Source of the DNA: Myripristis murdjan
Lineage: Eukaryota; Chordata; Actinopteri; Holocentriformes; Holocentridae
Length of the DNA stretch: 64,000 bases
Direction of reading: 5' to 3'
Assembly (NCBI RefSeq): GCF_902150065.1
Contig: NC_043989.1
Location: 27,350,667 to 27,414,666, forward strand
Positions 43,206 through 55,803 of this stretch are shown piece after piece. The translations under genes were made by a program, and so were the position numbers. The number at the start of each line of letters is the position of its first letter. The first letter of the stretch is position 1. The notes under the pieces are model-generated. The model ran no database searches and had not been told where the DNA came from. It worked only from the letters and a program-made list of their open reading frames with translations.

Positions 43206-44583
43206 TCTGTGTGTGCATGTGTGTGTTTGTGTGTCTCACTTCTGGACCGAGTCATTCTCAGCTGGACACCAGCCCTCAATCTCACAGCTACCCTGGGATT
43301 CATTTGAGGCTTTAAGGCAAACACCTGTTATTCTGCCTGGTGTGGGGAGAGGGACAGAGAAAAACAGAGAGATAAAGAGATAAAAAGAGATAAAGAGAGA
43401 GAGAATCTTTCACCTCCTGTTTCTGAGGTATACAAAGATACTCAAAAGACTTGTTTTGATCAATTAAGCGTAATATCTTGAGTTCGTCAATTGCCCAAAC
43501 CCATATAATCATCCCTATCTACACTGGCGATCTCCAAAAAGTCCACTCCCAAGAATTCTATATATATTGTTTCATCATTTCACATCTATTTAAATAACAT
43601 GTTTACACGTTCCTTCACTGCTACAAGTAAAATAAAATGTTACTGAAAGTGAAAGTTTCTCAATATTTCCACTATCGACCATTTGTGTTAACAAGAGCTT
43701 GCTGTCGGTCTGGCATCAATTCTGAAAGTTTTTGCAGAATCTGAGAATTCACAATTGTCCATCTTTTTCAGATCATCCCCAGTGTGATGTTACAGCATTT
43801 TCCCTTTTCTAATGCTCTCAAAGATTTGTTGACCATGGAGGGAAAGCTGAAAGTCTTGAAAAGGTTCAGACTGTGTAGGGTTAGGTTCATTGTACTGCTG
43901 GAAAACGAACCCTCTTCCTTAAACCAGAGGAGGTTACATCCTCTGCACAACAGAGTACTTCATCCTGTGCAAATCGCCAAAGTGTGGAATTAGTGAAACG
44001 GCTCCACACCTGAATGTTTCCACCATATCTGACTGTAGGTTTTAAACACTGATGGATTAATCTTTCATGTGTGTGATGCCTGACAGAAGCTCTCCAGTGG
44101 CAATCATAAAGTTCAAACGCTGACCAGTGCCAAATATTTAGACTTCTTGTATCACTGAAGAATTGATGTGGATACCGTTAGGGCTGCAGTTTGCCAGTTG
44201 TCTTTTGACTTCACTTTTATTACGTGCAGAAAGGAGTCCTTTGCTCCACTGGCTTTGCAGATGCAGATGCTGCTCACTGTCATGAGGATGTTAGCTTGAC
44301 ATACTGGTCTTTAAGAGGTCATGCTGGGTCTTCCTGAGCTTGGATGAAAATGACTGCATAGTGTGCATTGAGCTCTCTACCTCAGAAACTTTCAAGTTAC
44401 CTGTAATTTGACACTAGGGTAGTTTTTGTCACTGAGCTCTTTTGATATTGTTATAAAATACTGTATAACTGACATATTTATTAGTGGACATCCTTATTTA
44501 AAGTTAAAGCACTAGCAGTGCAAACAAGATATTCATTCAATAATACCACCACTTTTTTTTTTCAGTGACAACAGAGTTATTCT

Positions 44584-44636
<53 letters not shown>

Positions 44637-47600
44637 ACTTTATTTGTCCCCAAATCACTTGAGCTGAACTCACCATTGCCAAGGTAGGCATTCAAATGTT
44701 TCTCACAGAATTCATTTGTATCACATTTGAACATGGGTACAGTCTGAAAAAGGACACATACACACACACACACCGTTACACATGCCAACACGTACAGAAG
44801 CGTTAAATATTGATATGACAAAGAGTGGACTATTTCACTGGGAGGAGCTAAGCCTCACTTGTGTGTTTGAACGTGGACTCACCTCTGCACATTTTCCCTG
44901 GAACTGATTCTCTGTGATGATGAGTTTGGTCATGATGCAGAACACAGATGCACCCTGAAACAAGGCAGATTGTCAGCGATATGTTTTTTTTACGTTATCT
45001 CATGTAATATTTCTCAGTGGGTGGACTGAGTCAAGCAATATGAGGGGTGTAAACCAAACATAGGGAACTCTGGAGCCAATGAGTTTTAGCTATGGAGGAA
45101 ATACACAGGGTTTTCACATTATCATCATCATCATCATCATCGTTGTCATAGCTGTTGTACATTTGAACGTTTCTCTCTTAACTTGGACTGATTGGATCCA
45201 GGGAATACTGCGGCTTTATTCTAGCTTGCTGCTGATAGATTAAAAAAAAAAAAAAAAAAAAAAAAACTTGGTTAGCTAAGTACCATGTTCATTTCTTTGG
45301 CCACTCTGTCATCTTTATTCAAGAATGACCATAACAATGTATGAAGAGAAAGAGACTCACTACACTACTGGTTATGTGTAACATTTCAGGATGGGTGACT
45401 AGCCACATAGCCGTTTGCAGTTTGTTTTTTAAAACTACACCAAAAAAACTAAGCTCTTCCTAGTTATAAAAAAAAAAAATGCAAAAAATGTTCTTAATTT
45501 TCACGTACAAACAAATGTCCAAATGTTGTAAATTATTTTGAAGAAATGGGGGAAAAAAACATTTATTTGTTCCACAGACAATCGAATTTTTGATCCAGAA
45601 GTGTTAAAAATGCTGACAAATTGGGGTCCTCTCTAGATGGTAACCCTATTCTCACAAATCTAGGTCCAAACTCTCGGGTTACTGTGGTGAGGGTCAAGGT
45701 TTGGGTTATGTTCAGGATTTAGAGTTGGGGTTAGGGTTAGGACAGAGAAAAGCACTACTGTGTTGAATCAACTGTGCATGTGTGAGAGTGTGCGAGAGCT
45801 TGACAAATCTAGGGTTACCATCTAGTCACAACCGCAAATCCGAGACAAATGATGACATGACCTCTGAGGCCTGACAGACTAACTCTTGCGGTCACCACGG
45901 AGCTCGTGAGAGTAACTTTTCACTCACATGTTTTGGTAAACACTGCGGTCGTAAAAGCTCCCTGCCTCTCTCCAAAGACTGACTGACTGAATCAATCAGC
46001 CAATCTATCAATTAATTAATGAGGATGCTTTGACTGTGTAAAGGTGTCCTGAAAATTCAAAATGGTCAGTACAGGCTGTCCAAAATGGAAAAATGATCGT
46101 AATACTAACCATAGAAACAAAACACTCTGATGAGGCTTAAATCAGTCAAAAGGATAGTATTTTTGTTTTGAATTTATTTTTTTTATTAAGGCAGACAGTT
46201 CATGTCCTTAGTTCTGATGGCCATGTCACTGCCATTTAATTCCTGTTATGAATTAAATATTGTTAATTAAAGATCATTTCGACTGCAGTGGTTTGATAGT
46301 GACATTTGAGAAAAGCAATTGGCCACTCGCAGATGTGCTGCACAGAGATTTAACAGCAGCTCAGAGGCTTTTACGCACTTCAGCATCAGCTTCTGCTTCA
46401 CTGCTTTTAGAAAACAGCAGCGACTCAACTGCAGCTTTAAAGCAGCAATTATTAAATAATAAAACCAATACGATGTTGTTCATGCACCAAAAAGGTTTAC
46501 ACAGTCGCTAAAGAAAGCAGTTAATATCACAAAGTACCTGCATGAGATGTGATTTTTTTTTTTGCATTAGTGTTTGAATGAAGTGTTATGTGGTTTTGAC
46601 ACTGGATTGTGTGCAATAATTTCTGCTGCTGCTTTTATTATACTATGTTATGCTGCTCGTATGTGTTTTTTTTTTTATATTTATCTATTTATTGTTATAT
46701 GTTATATGTTTGTGTTTTTTGAGCTGCTGGATACCTGAATTTCCCTGTGGGATGAATAAAGTATTTTCTATTCTATTCTATTCTATTCTATTGGGGCATT
46801 ATCAGATTTTCTTGGGTATTTGGAATGGACCAGTCAGCGCTGACAAACTGTAAAGTACATCCTCTCATAGCTTATTTCTTACTATGAATATTTTCAATAC
46901 TAAACATTCAAGTCAGATGCCTGTTTAAGTGTAGAAGCATCAGAGACTGAGCCTTCCTGCGCATTTTGGAAATTAGGAGAACATGAGCAGTCTATTGCTT
47001 TTACTGTTGGCTGTTTTTTTTTTTTTTTTTTGTAGTAATATTTGATTGTTTTATATATTTGTGTACATTCATATAATATTAACGTAAAATATTCAGTGTT
47101 ATATTATACATGGTTATTACATACAAGATCAGGGTTTGGCTTCTTTGCACCTTCCACCTAGAATCACCACAACACTTTAAAAATTAATTTTCTTTGTCCC
47201 TCATGGTTATTTTAAGTCCATAATCTTAAACCTTTAAATTCCCATTTGTACCTGTTTTAACTAATTTGGATGCTTCATTGTACTCAGATGTTAGTTTCGA
47301 TTGTTTGTTCTTCTTTTTCTCGTATTTTTATCATTTTATTTCTGCTCGGTGCCATGGTAAAAGTGGGGTTTGCCCTCAGTCATTTTAAGGTTTAAATAAA
47401 GGCATTATAATATTAACTGTGAAAGTGTTATCCAAGTCCAGACCCACCAGGGATAATTTGACAACTTTAGATTGTATTGAACACTCGTCCCAGAGCCACA
47501 TCAGTGCTTTGGACAGTCAAAACTTGTCAGTTTCATACGAATGCCACTGAAAAATAAACGCTCTGTCTCACTGGAAAATATGCCAAGCATGAGCAGAGAC

Positions 47601-49872
47601 GCACAATCTCTGAGACCGCAGCTGTAAATATTTTTTAAATCGACATCTTTCATGCTTCAGCGAAGAAACTGCAAGCCACCTGAGCAAATTGATTTGAAAC
47701 ATATGAACGCACGTCTAAATCAATGACTTTGAGGCAGAATAACCAACAAATGGGAAACCCTCATGAACGCTGACATAATAAGCAGCTTGTTCATTAACAG
47801 AAACACTTAACCACGGTTGCAGGATCAGTGACGGCACTAAGAGCTCACCCTGAAGATCTGAGTACCTCATCTGCACCACAGACCACCAGCCGCGTCTGGT
47901 TTTTGGATTTCACCTCTCACCGAGTCCAAAAATGTTGCGCAAAGATAATTTAGAAAAGGCTAAATTTGCATATGTGTGTATGTAACTGTGTGTGTGTAGC
48001 AGTGAAAGAGTGGAGTTATTAGAAAGCAGCGGTTGGATGAAAGGTCAGAGGTCATGCATGTCTGGGTGTTGGCCGTGTGTTATCAGGGTCCCCCACCTGT
48101 GAAGGGGAGACGTAGTCGGCCACATCCATCACCCGGTTGTTATGGTAACCGAAGCCTTTGACTTTAGTCATAACAGAGGACTCAATGCCTGTGTCGGTCA
48201 TCTGGTAGGCCTTTTCGTGGATGAAGACCCACCTGCAGGGGGACAGACAGGACGAATCAAACTGAGGAACTGAACCCGAAATGAAGGAACTGAGTCTGAA
48301 AAACACAGGTGTGCTTGTTTCCATGCAAACCTGCAAAAATAACTGAGAGTCTGACACTTTGCCACCTGACACACACAGAAACACACACAAACATGCACAC
48401 ACACTGCAAAAGTCCATCTTAACAACTCAGTTTATCTCATACCTCAAAAAACATGCTATGAAAACAGGATGGGAAAAACAGAAGTCAATGTAGTTTCACT
48501 CTGTTTTGTTATTTTTCTTCACAGAAGTGAAACTATCTTCAAATTTAGGTGATTAATTTATTTAGGTATCTATGTATTTCTTTGGTAAGGACAGAGCACA
48601 TTAATGAATCAGTATGGAATGGTGAGATGTAAACATGCCAGATAAGCAATAATGGTAATTTACATCTGTAGTGCCTAGGTGGGTAAATTAAAAAAAAAAA
48701 AAACACAAGCATCATAAGTTACAAATACAAATATAGAAATGTATAAATAGAAAAAGACAAAGTACATTATACATATGTCTAATTACACTGCCAGTATCAA
48801 GAAAATGAAATTCTTGATCTGCACTGGGAAACACTTGTTTTCAGTAGAAAATGTGAGTGAATAATATTTTTTGCAGTGCAAATACAGCATGCAGTGGGTG
48901 GCACTTTAACAAACGGTACACTAGCAGGGATTTAAAACACTTTTCCATTCACTTTCCCTAAAATCTAAGTAAATAGATAGCAGAAGTGGAAGTAACCAAT
49001 TACATGCACACTTACTGTGATTGAGCCTTTTTCTACACTTGTACTTTTTTTTTTTTTTTTTTTTTTTGAGTCAGTGCTTTTACTTCAGTACATTTTTGCT
49101 TGAGTACTTTATTTTAACTCACATCCGTCACAGAGAACAAATGATCAGTGGCAGGTTGTGGAAACTTTCACAATGAACGCTCCGTCAGTAGAGTCAGCAG
49201 AGGAGGAATCTGCTTCTAGTTTGTTTTTTCATTTTTTTCACAGTTTGTTTTTTCATTTCCCAATTTCCAGTGAAAGTTGCGCAATGAAAAACTGCAGACG
49301 GTCAACGGAAGCACCCGCCATTAAGACTCAAGTAGCACAAATGTGGAATAAATGTGGGGAAAAAACAGCGAAAATATTAGTGAGCAGGCCTGGCGATGAG
49401 AACCACGTAGACTCAACCATCATATAATGCTCTTATTCCATATTTGTCAATCGAGTCAAGACGGCCTAGGCTTCAATCAGCCTTTGGTACAATGCATCTT
49501 TGTCTCATCCTTTAATAAGTGCATGGAAAAGATCACACCTAACAAAGTTTAGTGTTTGGAAAAAGTAACTTACTTTTACTTCAGTATGTTTTGACAGCCA
49601 TATCAGCAAAGTAACAGTACGTCTACTTGAGTAGCAATTTGCAGATAGACAGATGGATAAATAGATGGATGAAGTTAATCACACATGTTGAGACATGTAC
49701 ACAAAACACACACACATCCTCACACACACACGACTGACCCGACAAAGTAGGCGATGATGAGCAGCTGCACGATCCGGTTGATGATGCCCACAGACCAGCT
49801 CTTCACCACCACAGACTTGGTGGTCTCGTAGGTGAAGAAGTCAGACACGCAGCCCAGCAGCTTGGAGGCCAT
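41092..49872 (-). CDS. p2rx3: P2X purinoceptor 3
   Basis: This is a trimeric ATP-gated cation channel, in mammals of sensory neurons. Twelve exons, right to left, are 49739-49872, 48097-48232, 44883-44954, 44674-44743, 43240-43336, 43013-43090, 42716-42857, 42244-42380, 42009-42102, 41629-41694, 41459-41536 and 41092-41214. They sum to 1227 bases, giving 408 aa (human 397). The N-terminal TYETTK motif, TM1 ([19 protein letters not shown]), the ten ectodomain cysteines, ATP-contact residues (MTKVKG lysines, [17 protein letters not shown]), TM2 and the YKAKK trafficking motif are all present. An additional cysteine sits in SVFCIMTK. The P2X3 call over other P2X members rests on the N-terminus, the TM2-proximal sequence and the neighbouring ssrp1. 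The stop lies a few bases from the Gypsy LTR. Confidence 0.94.
43134..43236. repeat. compound (AT)n(GT)n filling a p2rx3 intron
   Basis: An AT run (about 43136-43171) continues into a GT run and then imperfect GT-rich sequence. Together they make up about two thirds of the 149-bp intron 43091-43239. Confidence 0.95.
44583..44660 (-). repeat. (ATCA)n with retroposon-like tail
   Basis: An ATCA tetranucleotide run (44583-44635) is followed by ATACTTTATTTGTCCCC. On the minus strand this reads GGGGACAAATAAAGTAT plus the repeat, a typical 3' end of teleost non-LTR elements. Only the tail is recognised. Confidence 0.6.
45633..45825. mobile_element. small MITE with 16-bp perfect inverted ends
   Basis: CTAGATGGTAACCCTA (45633-45648) and its exact reverse complement (45810-45825) bound a 193-bp block in a p2rx3 intron. 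Its interior holds two telomere-like GGGTTA units. The superfamily is not clear; no convincing target duplication was found. Confidence 0.55.
46600..46791 (+). mobile_element. non-LTR retroposon 3' tail
   Basis: GAATTTCCCTGTGGGATGAA, then TAAAGTATTTT and a (CTATT)n run, is the classic 3' end of teleost LINE/SINE elements. The 5' limit is approximate. It lies in a p2rx3 intron. Confidence 0.55.
48982..49645. repeat. possible MITE with ACTT/AAGT-rich ends
   Basis: The block starts near AGTGGAAGTAACCAATTACA and ends near CTACTTGAGTAGCAATT, with many AAGTA/TACTT words. It resembles a widespread teleost repeat. No target duplication was identified. Confidence 0.35.
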
Positions 49873-50261
49873 AGCTGTTCTGTCAAGAGAAGAAAAAAAA
49901 AGCTGTTGTCCGGTCTCAACAGGTGCCCTCTGAGCTGTGTGGTGGACTAAAACTGGCTAAAGTTTGCCTCTGAAGTGACCAGGAAGCTCAGCTGTGTCCG
50001 CTCTCTCTCCTTGTGGTGGCCTGAGCCCCGCTGGTACATCACTGATTTGGTGACTCAAACTCCCTGGCTCCCTCCTCTCACTCGCTGCCTTTGTTTCCTC
50101 TGTTTATGAAACTAATTGTGGACCTCCCCTTCCTCCTCCATATGAGCCAGGGTAAACACATAGCCTCTCCTCTGGCCCTCCCTCACACACACATTCTCTC
50201 TCTCTTCACCACAAATCCCCATTTCCCATTCCTCTTTTCTCCTTTCCTCTCTGGTGTACTC

Positions 50262-50300
<39 letters not shown>

Positions 50301-51394
50301 ACACACACTTATTGGCGAGGGCAACATTCCGTTTGCAATCTATCCCAGACTCAAAAATGAGTCTGCAGCCTTCTTTTTTTAGGTCATCACATTTCAAGAA
50401 AAGCCTTTTGATTTCAAAACCCAGAACAGGAAGAATACATTTCTGATTTGGCTCCTGTGCTATCTATGTTCAGAGGCTCATTATTACTCCTAATTTTGTT
50501 CTCAAGTCTTCTAGGAAAACTGTTTCTGATCCTGACTGGACGATAACATTAGTTCACCTCATTCAAAGAAGTCAACTCTCCAGTGGAGGTTTTTCCAGTT
50601 CAAATGCGAGGAGGGATTGCGGAAGGATTTTTAGTAATCGCTCAGTGAGGGGAGCCAATCAGGAACAGGTTTAGCTGTGATGTGTCGACTGGAGTCTGTC
50701 TGAATGGACCATAAAAAGGAAGGACTACTGAGAATGCATTAGCTTGAAATCAAATTTGAACAATGTACATTGAACACCTCTGGTCATCTATCTGTCTCTG
50801 GTTGTATGTACATAGGCACTTTTTTTTTTTTTTCCCTGGATCAAAATGCATAAAATATAAATTACAAACTGTGGCACTTTTGACAACCGTGCAATAATTG
50901 TGACATGCGATATGACCATTTCTCAGTCCACTCACAAGCGTTAGTATCCTTACTGCCCCACACATCAATGAGATAATGTAATAATGCAATGACAGTGTGT
51001 GTGTGTGTACGTGCGCAGACGTATGTGCCTGTCTGCTAGAGACTGTCATTTCTTAAGTGGTTCCATTATGTTTGTGGTCAATTAACGGTAACCCAATCCA
51101 CGACAAGATCCACGCAAACATGAACGCGTGCTGCAGAGACAAGCAGACGAGCTCAGATGGTGCCCATCACTCTGCCACAGTGTTTGCTCGAGAGACGTAT
51201 GTAATCCATACACTGATACTGGGCAATTTATACATCTCAGATGTAGGAAAACACAATGAGGAGAGAGAGAGAGAGAGAGAAAGAAAGAGAGAGAGAGAGA
51301 GACTATCCTCTATGCAATTTTTGTGAAAGGGGAAACCACTGTGGAAGTGACCATCATGCTACAGGAAATGATCAGTATAAATACATTGACTTGC

Positions 51395-51438
<44 letters not shown>

Positions 51439-52010
51439 ACCGCCTACTTGACATCGCATAGCCCCTGAATAAATGATAATGCTGTTATGTATATGAGGAC
51501 AAAAATGAATCATTGCAGGCAGAAATAACTTCACTGGAACTTTACTGGAAGCCAGCGATGCATTTTTCCCGTCTCCTCCTCAGGTTCACTCAGAAACATG
51601 AAGTGGTCACAGGTGTGATGAATACATATTGGTCACATGAGCTGTCATCACAGTTTTCACTTTTTTCCATGGTGTTTTAACATTTTTATCGAAAATGAGT
51701 CATCTTACAAAACCCATGACATTATTCTGCAACATTCAATTTTTCAAAAAACAACCAGGTTAATATAGGTCAGAGCTGTAAGAATGACACCATTTGCCAT
51801 AATTTAGACTACAAAGCTGTCACCCATCTACAACTGGCTGGACAGGATGGGCTAAATTTCCACTGTCCCGCTACATCACCACAGAGGAAGGGTGAGTGTC
51901 AGGGGACCTGGTGGCTCTCACTGAGGGCCCAAGTTACCTGTAGGGAGAACTATAAATTAATGTTTTCATATCAAAGAAAAGAAGACAGACCCTTTTTCAT
52001 TAAGTCCATA
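49873..52010. other. p2rx3 upstream region and intergenic DNA
   Basis: This contains the p2rx3 5' UTR and promoter, which I cannot resolve. It also holds simple repeats: (CA)n at 50266-50309, poly-T at 50819-50834, (GA)n at 51258-51301 and (CA)n at 51401-51433. I see no conserved exon. Confidence 0.45.
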
Positions 52011-52858
52011 AGGTTCAGATGTGTTCAATTCATAAATCCAAAATGCCTCTCTTTTTTCCCTTAGATGCATAAGTGGGGTCAAAAATGACCTCAGCAGTTT
52101 TTTTTTTTTTTTTTTTTTTTGCAATGTCTTTGCAATTTTAAAATGTTATCGTTTAATCTTGCATGTATTCCTCAAATAGGTTGTTTCTGACATGGCCATT
52201 TGGATTTGTATCTGATTCTTATATTTTTTAAGTAATTGCATTTTTTATATCAATACCCCACTCTTCCATACGTGGGGTCAAAAATTACCCCAAGCATTTT
52301 CTATGGAGTTTCAAGGGTTAACCCTAGGAACCTTTGATTTTTATCAACTGTGAATGTCAGGTAAACATCTAGTGTTGATCCCCACATCTAATGCCAGCAG
52401 TCTCACCACCCTGAAGGTTATTTTTACACAGCAACATACATGTAAATATTATCATCAGTTTTTATACCTCAGAATATATATGTGATAACTGGAAGGTAAC
52501 CCACGCCTACCAACCTACATCACTGAAGCAATGGGAAGGTGTAGAATGACAAAAGCTTCAATCCAGCCACAGGAGAGAAACAGACAGGGCCAGCAGAAGA
52601 GAAAGAGGTGTAAGATATGTCCAAGAAACAAAGATTGCAAAGCCAGCAATAGTTGTTGGAAATGCAGTGACCCTGTGTGCAGCTCACAGCCACAAACAAG
52701 TAGTTTGTAACAGCTGCTCACAGTGAGAAGAGAGAGGACACGTGTGTGTACATATGTGTGGACGTGCATAAATAGACAGACAGACAAACAATGAATGTTG
52801 GCGTTTTGATAGCAGCATTGATAGCAATATTTTGAGCAAATGAAAGAAGGTGATAAAT

Positions 52859-53372
52859 CAGAGCCACTCAACTTAAGATGGCTCAGGGGCCACTCAGCAA
52901 AATTAAGTTGTGTCCAAGGGCCGCAAGCTAAACATGTCTGTCCTGTTTTGGACGTTTAAACATTCATTTTGTCACAGGCTACATGACTAGTCTAAAAATG
53001 AATGAAACATACAGAAAACAGCTACATTTCCATCCAAGGCCAAACCTCACTGAACAAAAGATTGTCATGCAATGATTAATGATGAAATGATCAGGTTACA
53101 ACAAAATGAGGCTTTATTCCCAAAATGTGAACAGATTGGGCAGCTTGCTCAGAGGTTAATACTCAAATTAGGCCATATCACACTCCCTTGGAACATTATA
53201 AAATAAACAGGCTTCATTCACAAAATGTTAGTGATAGAAATGAATTGTCCACAGACTGAAAGTCAATAATTAGATAGGATAATAATATTTTTTTTTATAT
53301 GACAGTGGCGGGCCACATAAAAATGATGCACAGGCTCCATGTGGCCCCCGGGCCGCGGGTTGAGTAGCCCTG
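52859..53372. mobile_element. hAT-type MITE
   Basis: The ends CAGAGCCACTCAAC and GTTGAGTAGCCCTG are inverted repeats with two mismatches, flanked by a perfect 8-bp duplication TGATAAAT (52851-52858 and 53373-53380). It is 514 bp long with no transposase. The 8-bp duplication and CAGGGCTACTC-like ends place it in hAT. Confidence 0.88.
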
Positions 53373-53700
53373 TGATAAATGAACATGTAAAACATGAAAT
53401 TATTCTTGTGTTGACCAACATATAATAAGAATCATTATTTTAAAACCAAAATGAAGAAATATTGCATTAAACACATTGATTCTAATAGGAATCATTTTTT
53501 GACAAAAAATAAAATATATGTAAAATATGTTTTGTGATAAAATGTTAATAAAAAGTGATAAATGGACATGTCAAACATGAAATAATTCTTTTGTTGAGCA
53601 AAATATAATAAAAATCATCATCTTTAACCAAAATAAAAGAAATTTCTTAAGTTTACAACATAAAATGCATTCATTCTAAATGGGGTCATTTTTGACCTCT
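53373..53700. repeat. two-copy tandem repeat, ~180 bp unit
   Basis: Each copy starts with TGATAAATG, has a CATG-containing stretch, then GAAAT(T/A)ATTCTT and TATAATAA. Copy one begins at 53373 and copy two at about 53557. The copies are clearly related but diverged. Confidence 0.6.
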
Positions 53701-53743
53701 CTCATGGCAGAGTGTAGGTATCGGTAGGTCATCTAAGGGTTAA

Positions 53744-55290
53744 GAGCTGGTTAACCGCCCCTCTTGGGACAGTCGTGGACAGATAATCTATCTTTCTACA
53801 GAAATTTAGCTCATCCTGTTTTGCCACTTGTAACCAGGAGTCAGTTTTCCAATTAAGTTTACACTATGGGCTCTTGTAACTCTGTCCTATATTAGCATGT
53901 TGTTGTTGTTGCTGTTGTTTTGTTTGTTTTTTGGAAAATATAATGTCGAGGAATAATTTCATGGGTTTTGTAATATGATTCACCTTTGTATGAACATATT
54001 GACATACTTAGGAAAAATGAAAACTGTGATGGTTGGTCATGTGACAGATATGTATTTATCACACCTGTGAACACTTCATTTTGGTGAGTGAACCTGAGTG
54101 TAGCAGCTGGGACTTTAGGAAGCAGGACCCTCGGTGGATGACAGGTGAAGGTGAAGTCGGGGCAGGTGTGTTAGTGGGAGGTGCTTAGCTAAGAAAAAGC
54201 AAGCTGGAATTGTGGCAGGCTGTTTTGTCTTGTAGCTCCTGAGGCACACGTGCTGATGTGGACGCTACACATCCACATGGTGCAAGGAGCAGCACCTTGT
54301 CCCAGTCATGATGTGTGCTCGACTCCCTCTCATCCTTTTGTTGAGATATTTGACAATAAGAAAGTAGAAAACAGCAGTTATATCAAGAATGAGTCGAAAT
54401 CACACAAATGGAAAAATAAATCGGGGGGGGGAAGCATGACTTTGGGCCATTTGTCATTTGAAGTCATAATTTTCAATAAACCAATGCACCTCACTGCTTT
54501 GACTAAGCTTTCACTTCCTGAACAAGGAAACGAGTCCCGATTAAGAAAATGAAATCATGTCAGACTTGTCACAGTATGATTCCAGGACAAAACAGTGAAG
54601 GGGTCACTTCTGGGACATCCAGTGTGAGGTGAGGGTTTTGATAGGGGAGGAGGTGAAGTACTTTATCCTCAAAACCTCATGGAAGTGGACCACACATCCT
54701 GGAATAACTGGCTCTTAAAAACCACCCTCTTCAATCGCCTTTGTACTTAGACCCCGGCCTTCCCTCTGAAACCACTGTCCATCTAGCGGTCATCTAACTT
54801 CCCCTGATAACACGCACTCACCCGGCACCCCGCCTGGTTAAATGGGCTTGATGAGCGGCAGCAGAGAGTGGGGAACCCCTCTGGGAATTCCCGAGACACC
54901 CTAAGAGCTTTTCATCCTCTGCCAGACAAAATGTGGAGGATCACTCCACATCTGGTGGTCTGAGAGTGAAATCACATTGTAGAGGGTTAGATGAGTCCAA
55001 GGACAGCGAGAAGTGTCGATTCAGGGAGCCAAGGAGAAAAACACAGTTGACCTCACTGCTGCACTGCACTATAATACGCTACTTAAAACACATTGTCGAT
55101 GGATTGGTTTTGGAGCATCTATTAGTGTGTACCATAGAGAGACAAGTCATATGAATTGATGAGGTGGCTCCTAACCATGGATGGAGATAAATCCGTTGCA
55201 AGACAGCTGGCGCCAAAACTGACTTCACAGCATAACAACACAGGAGCCATCAATGAATCACAACAGTGAGCCTTTGCTACAAAAGATTCA
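53744..55290. other. intergenic, nothing recognised
   Basis: I see only a (TTG)-like run near 53900 and unremarkable sequence. No exon, RNA gene or clear transposon end was found between the mobile-element cluster and the ssrp1 3' UTR. Confidence 0.4.
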
Positions 55291-55803
55291 TTTATTTATT
55301 CATCCTGAAAATGACATAACAAAATAAAACACACTGAACTGCGGCTTTAAAATTCTCTACACAGGGGAAAAAAAAAAAAAAAAATGCTATTCACTGACCC
55401 TCCCTTCCCCGTCCACAATAACCAACGAATAACTCCCGTGCTCCTGAGTGCTGTAAAACTCCAAACCACTGCCACGGGTGAGATGAAAGCCCCTTAATAA
55501 TTATGGAAGATATCGTCCACCTGTATACCACCAAATCACTCAACTTTCAGTAGGAAAACCTATCTGAAATATCAAATATTACCATTTCTGTTTTGAGAGT
55601 TAGCCGTAAGATGTGAATCCGTACTCTTATATATTGTAGAGAGGGAGGGAAAAAAAACAAAACAAAACAGAACAAAAAAAAACAACATACAGCTCAAGTC
55701 CGTTGGTTTGTTTTTCAGTCCATTTGTCTGTGATATGCACATAAAGGAGTACAAATGCTTGGTCCTTGATTGCAGTGTATGTGATGGATGAGAGTGTGTG
55801 TGT
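55291..55803 (-). other. ssrp1: ssrp1 3' UTR
   Basis: This lies downstream of the ssrp1 stop on the minus strand. Overlapping minus-strand AATAAA words at 55291-55300 are the best poly(A) signals. Confidence 0.55.

Larger units (their letters stand above)
52059..53743. mobile_element. possible piggyBac-like non-autonomous element
   Basis: The left end CCCTTAGATGCATAAG, soon followed by GGGGTCAAAAATGACC, is mirrored on the right: GGGGTCATTTTTGACC, then GGTCATCTAAGGG and TTAA. CCCT ends and an adjoining TTAA on the right fit piggyBac-like elements, but TTAA is not seen on the left, and another TTAACCCT sits internally at 52319. It is interrupted by the hAT MITE at 52859-53372. Confidence 0.4.

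Noticed and set aside
43680-44260. Possible decayed Tc1-like transposase in a p2rx3 intron
   Set aside because: A short stretch ending in MPDRQQALV resembles the family end, but the rest does not align convincingly and no inverted ends were seen.
45726-45743. Interstitial telomere
   Set aside because: Only about two TTAGGG-like units, inside a small MITE-like block. Too short to mean a telomere remnant.
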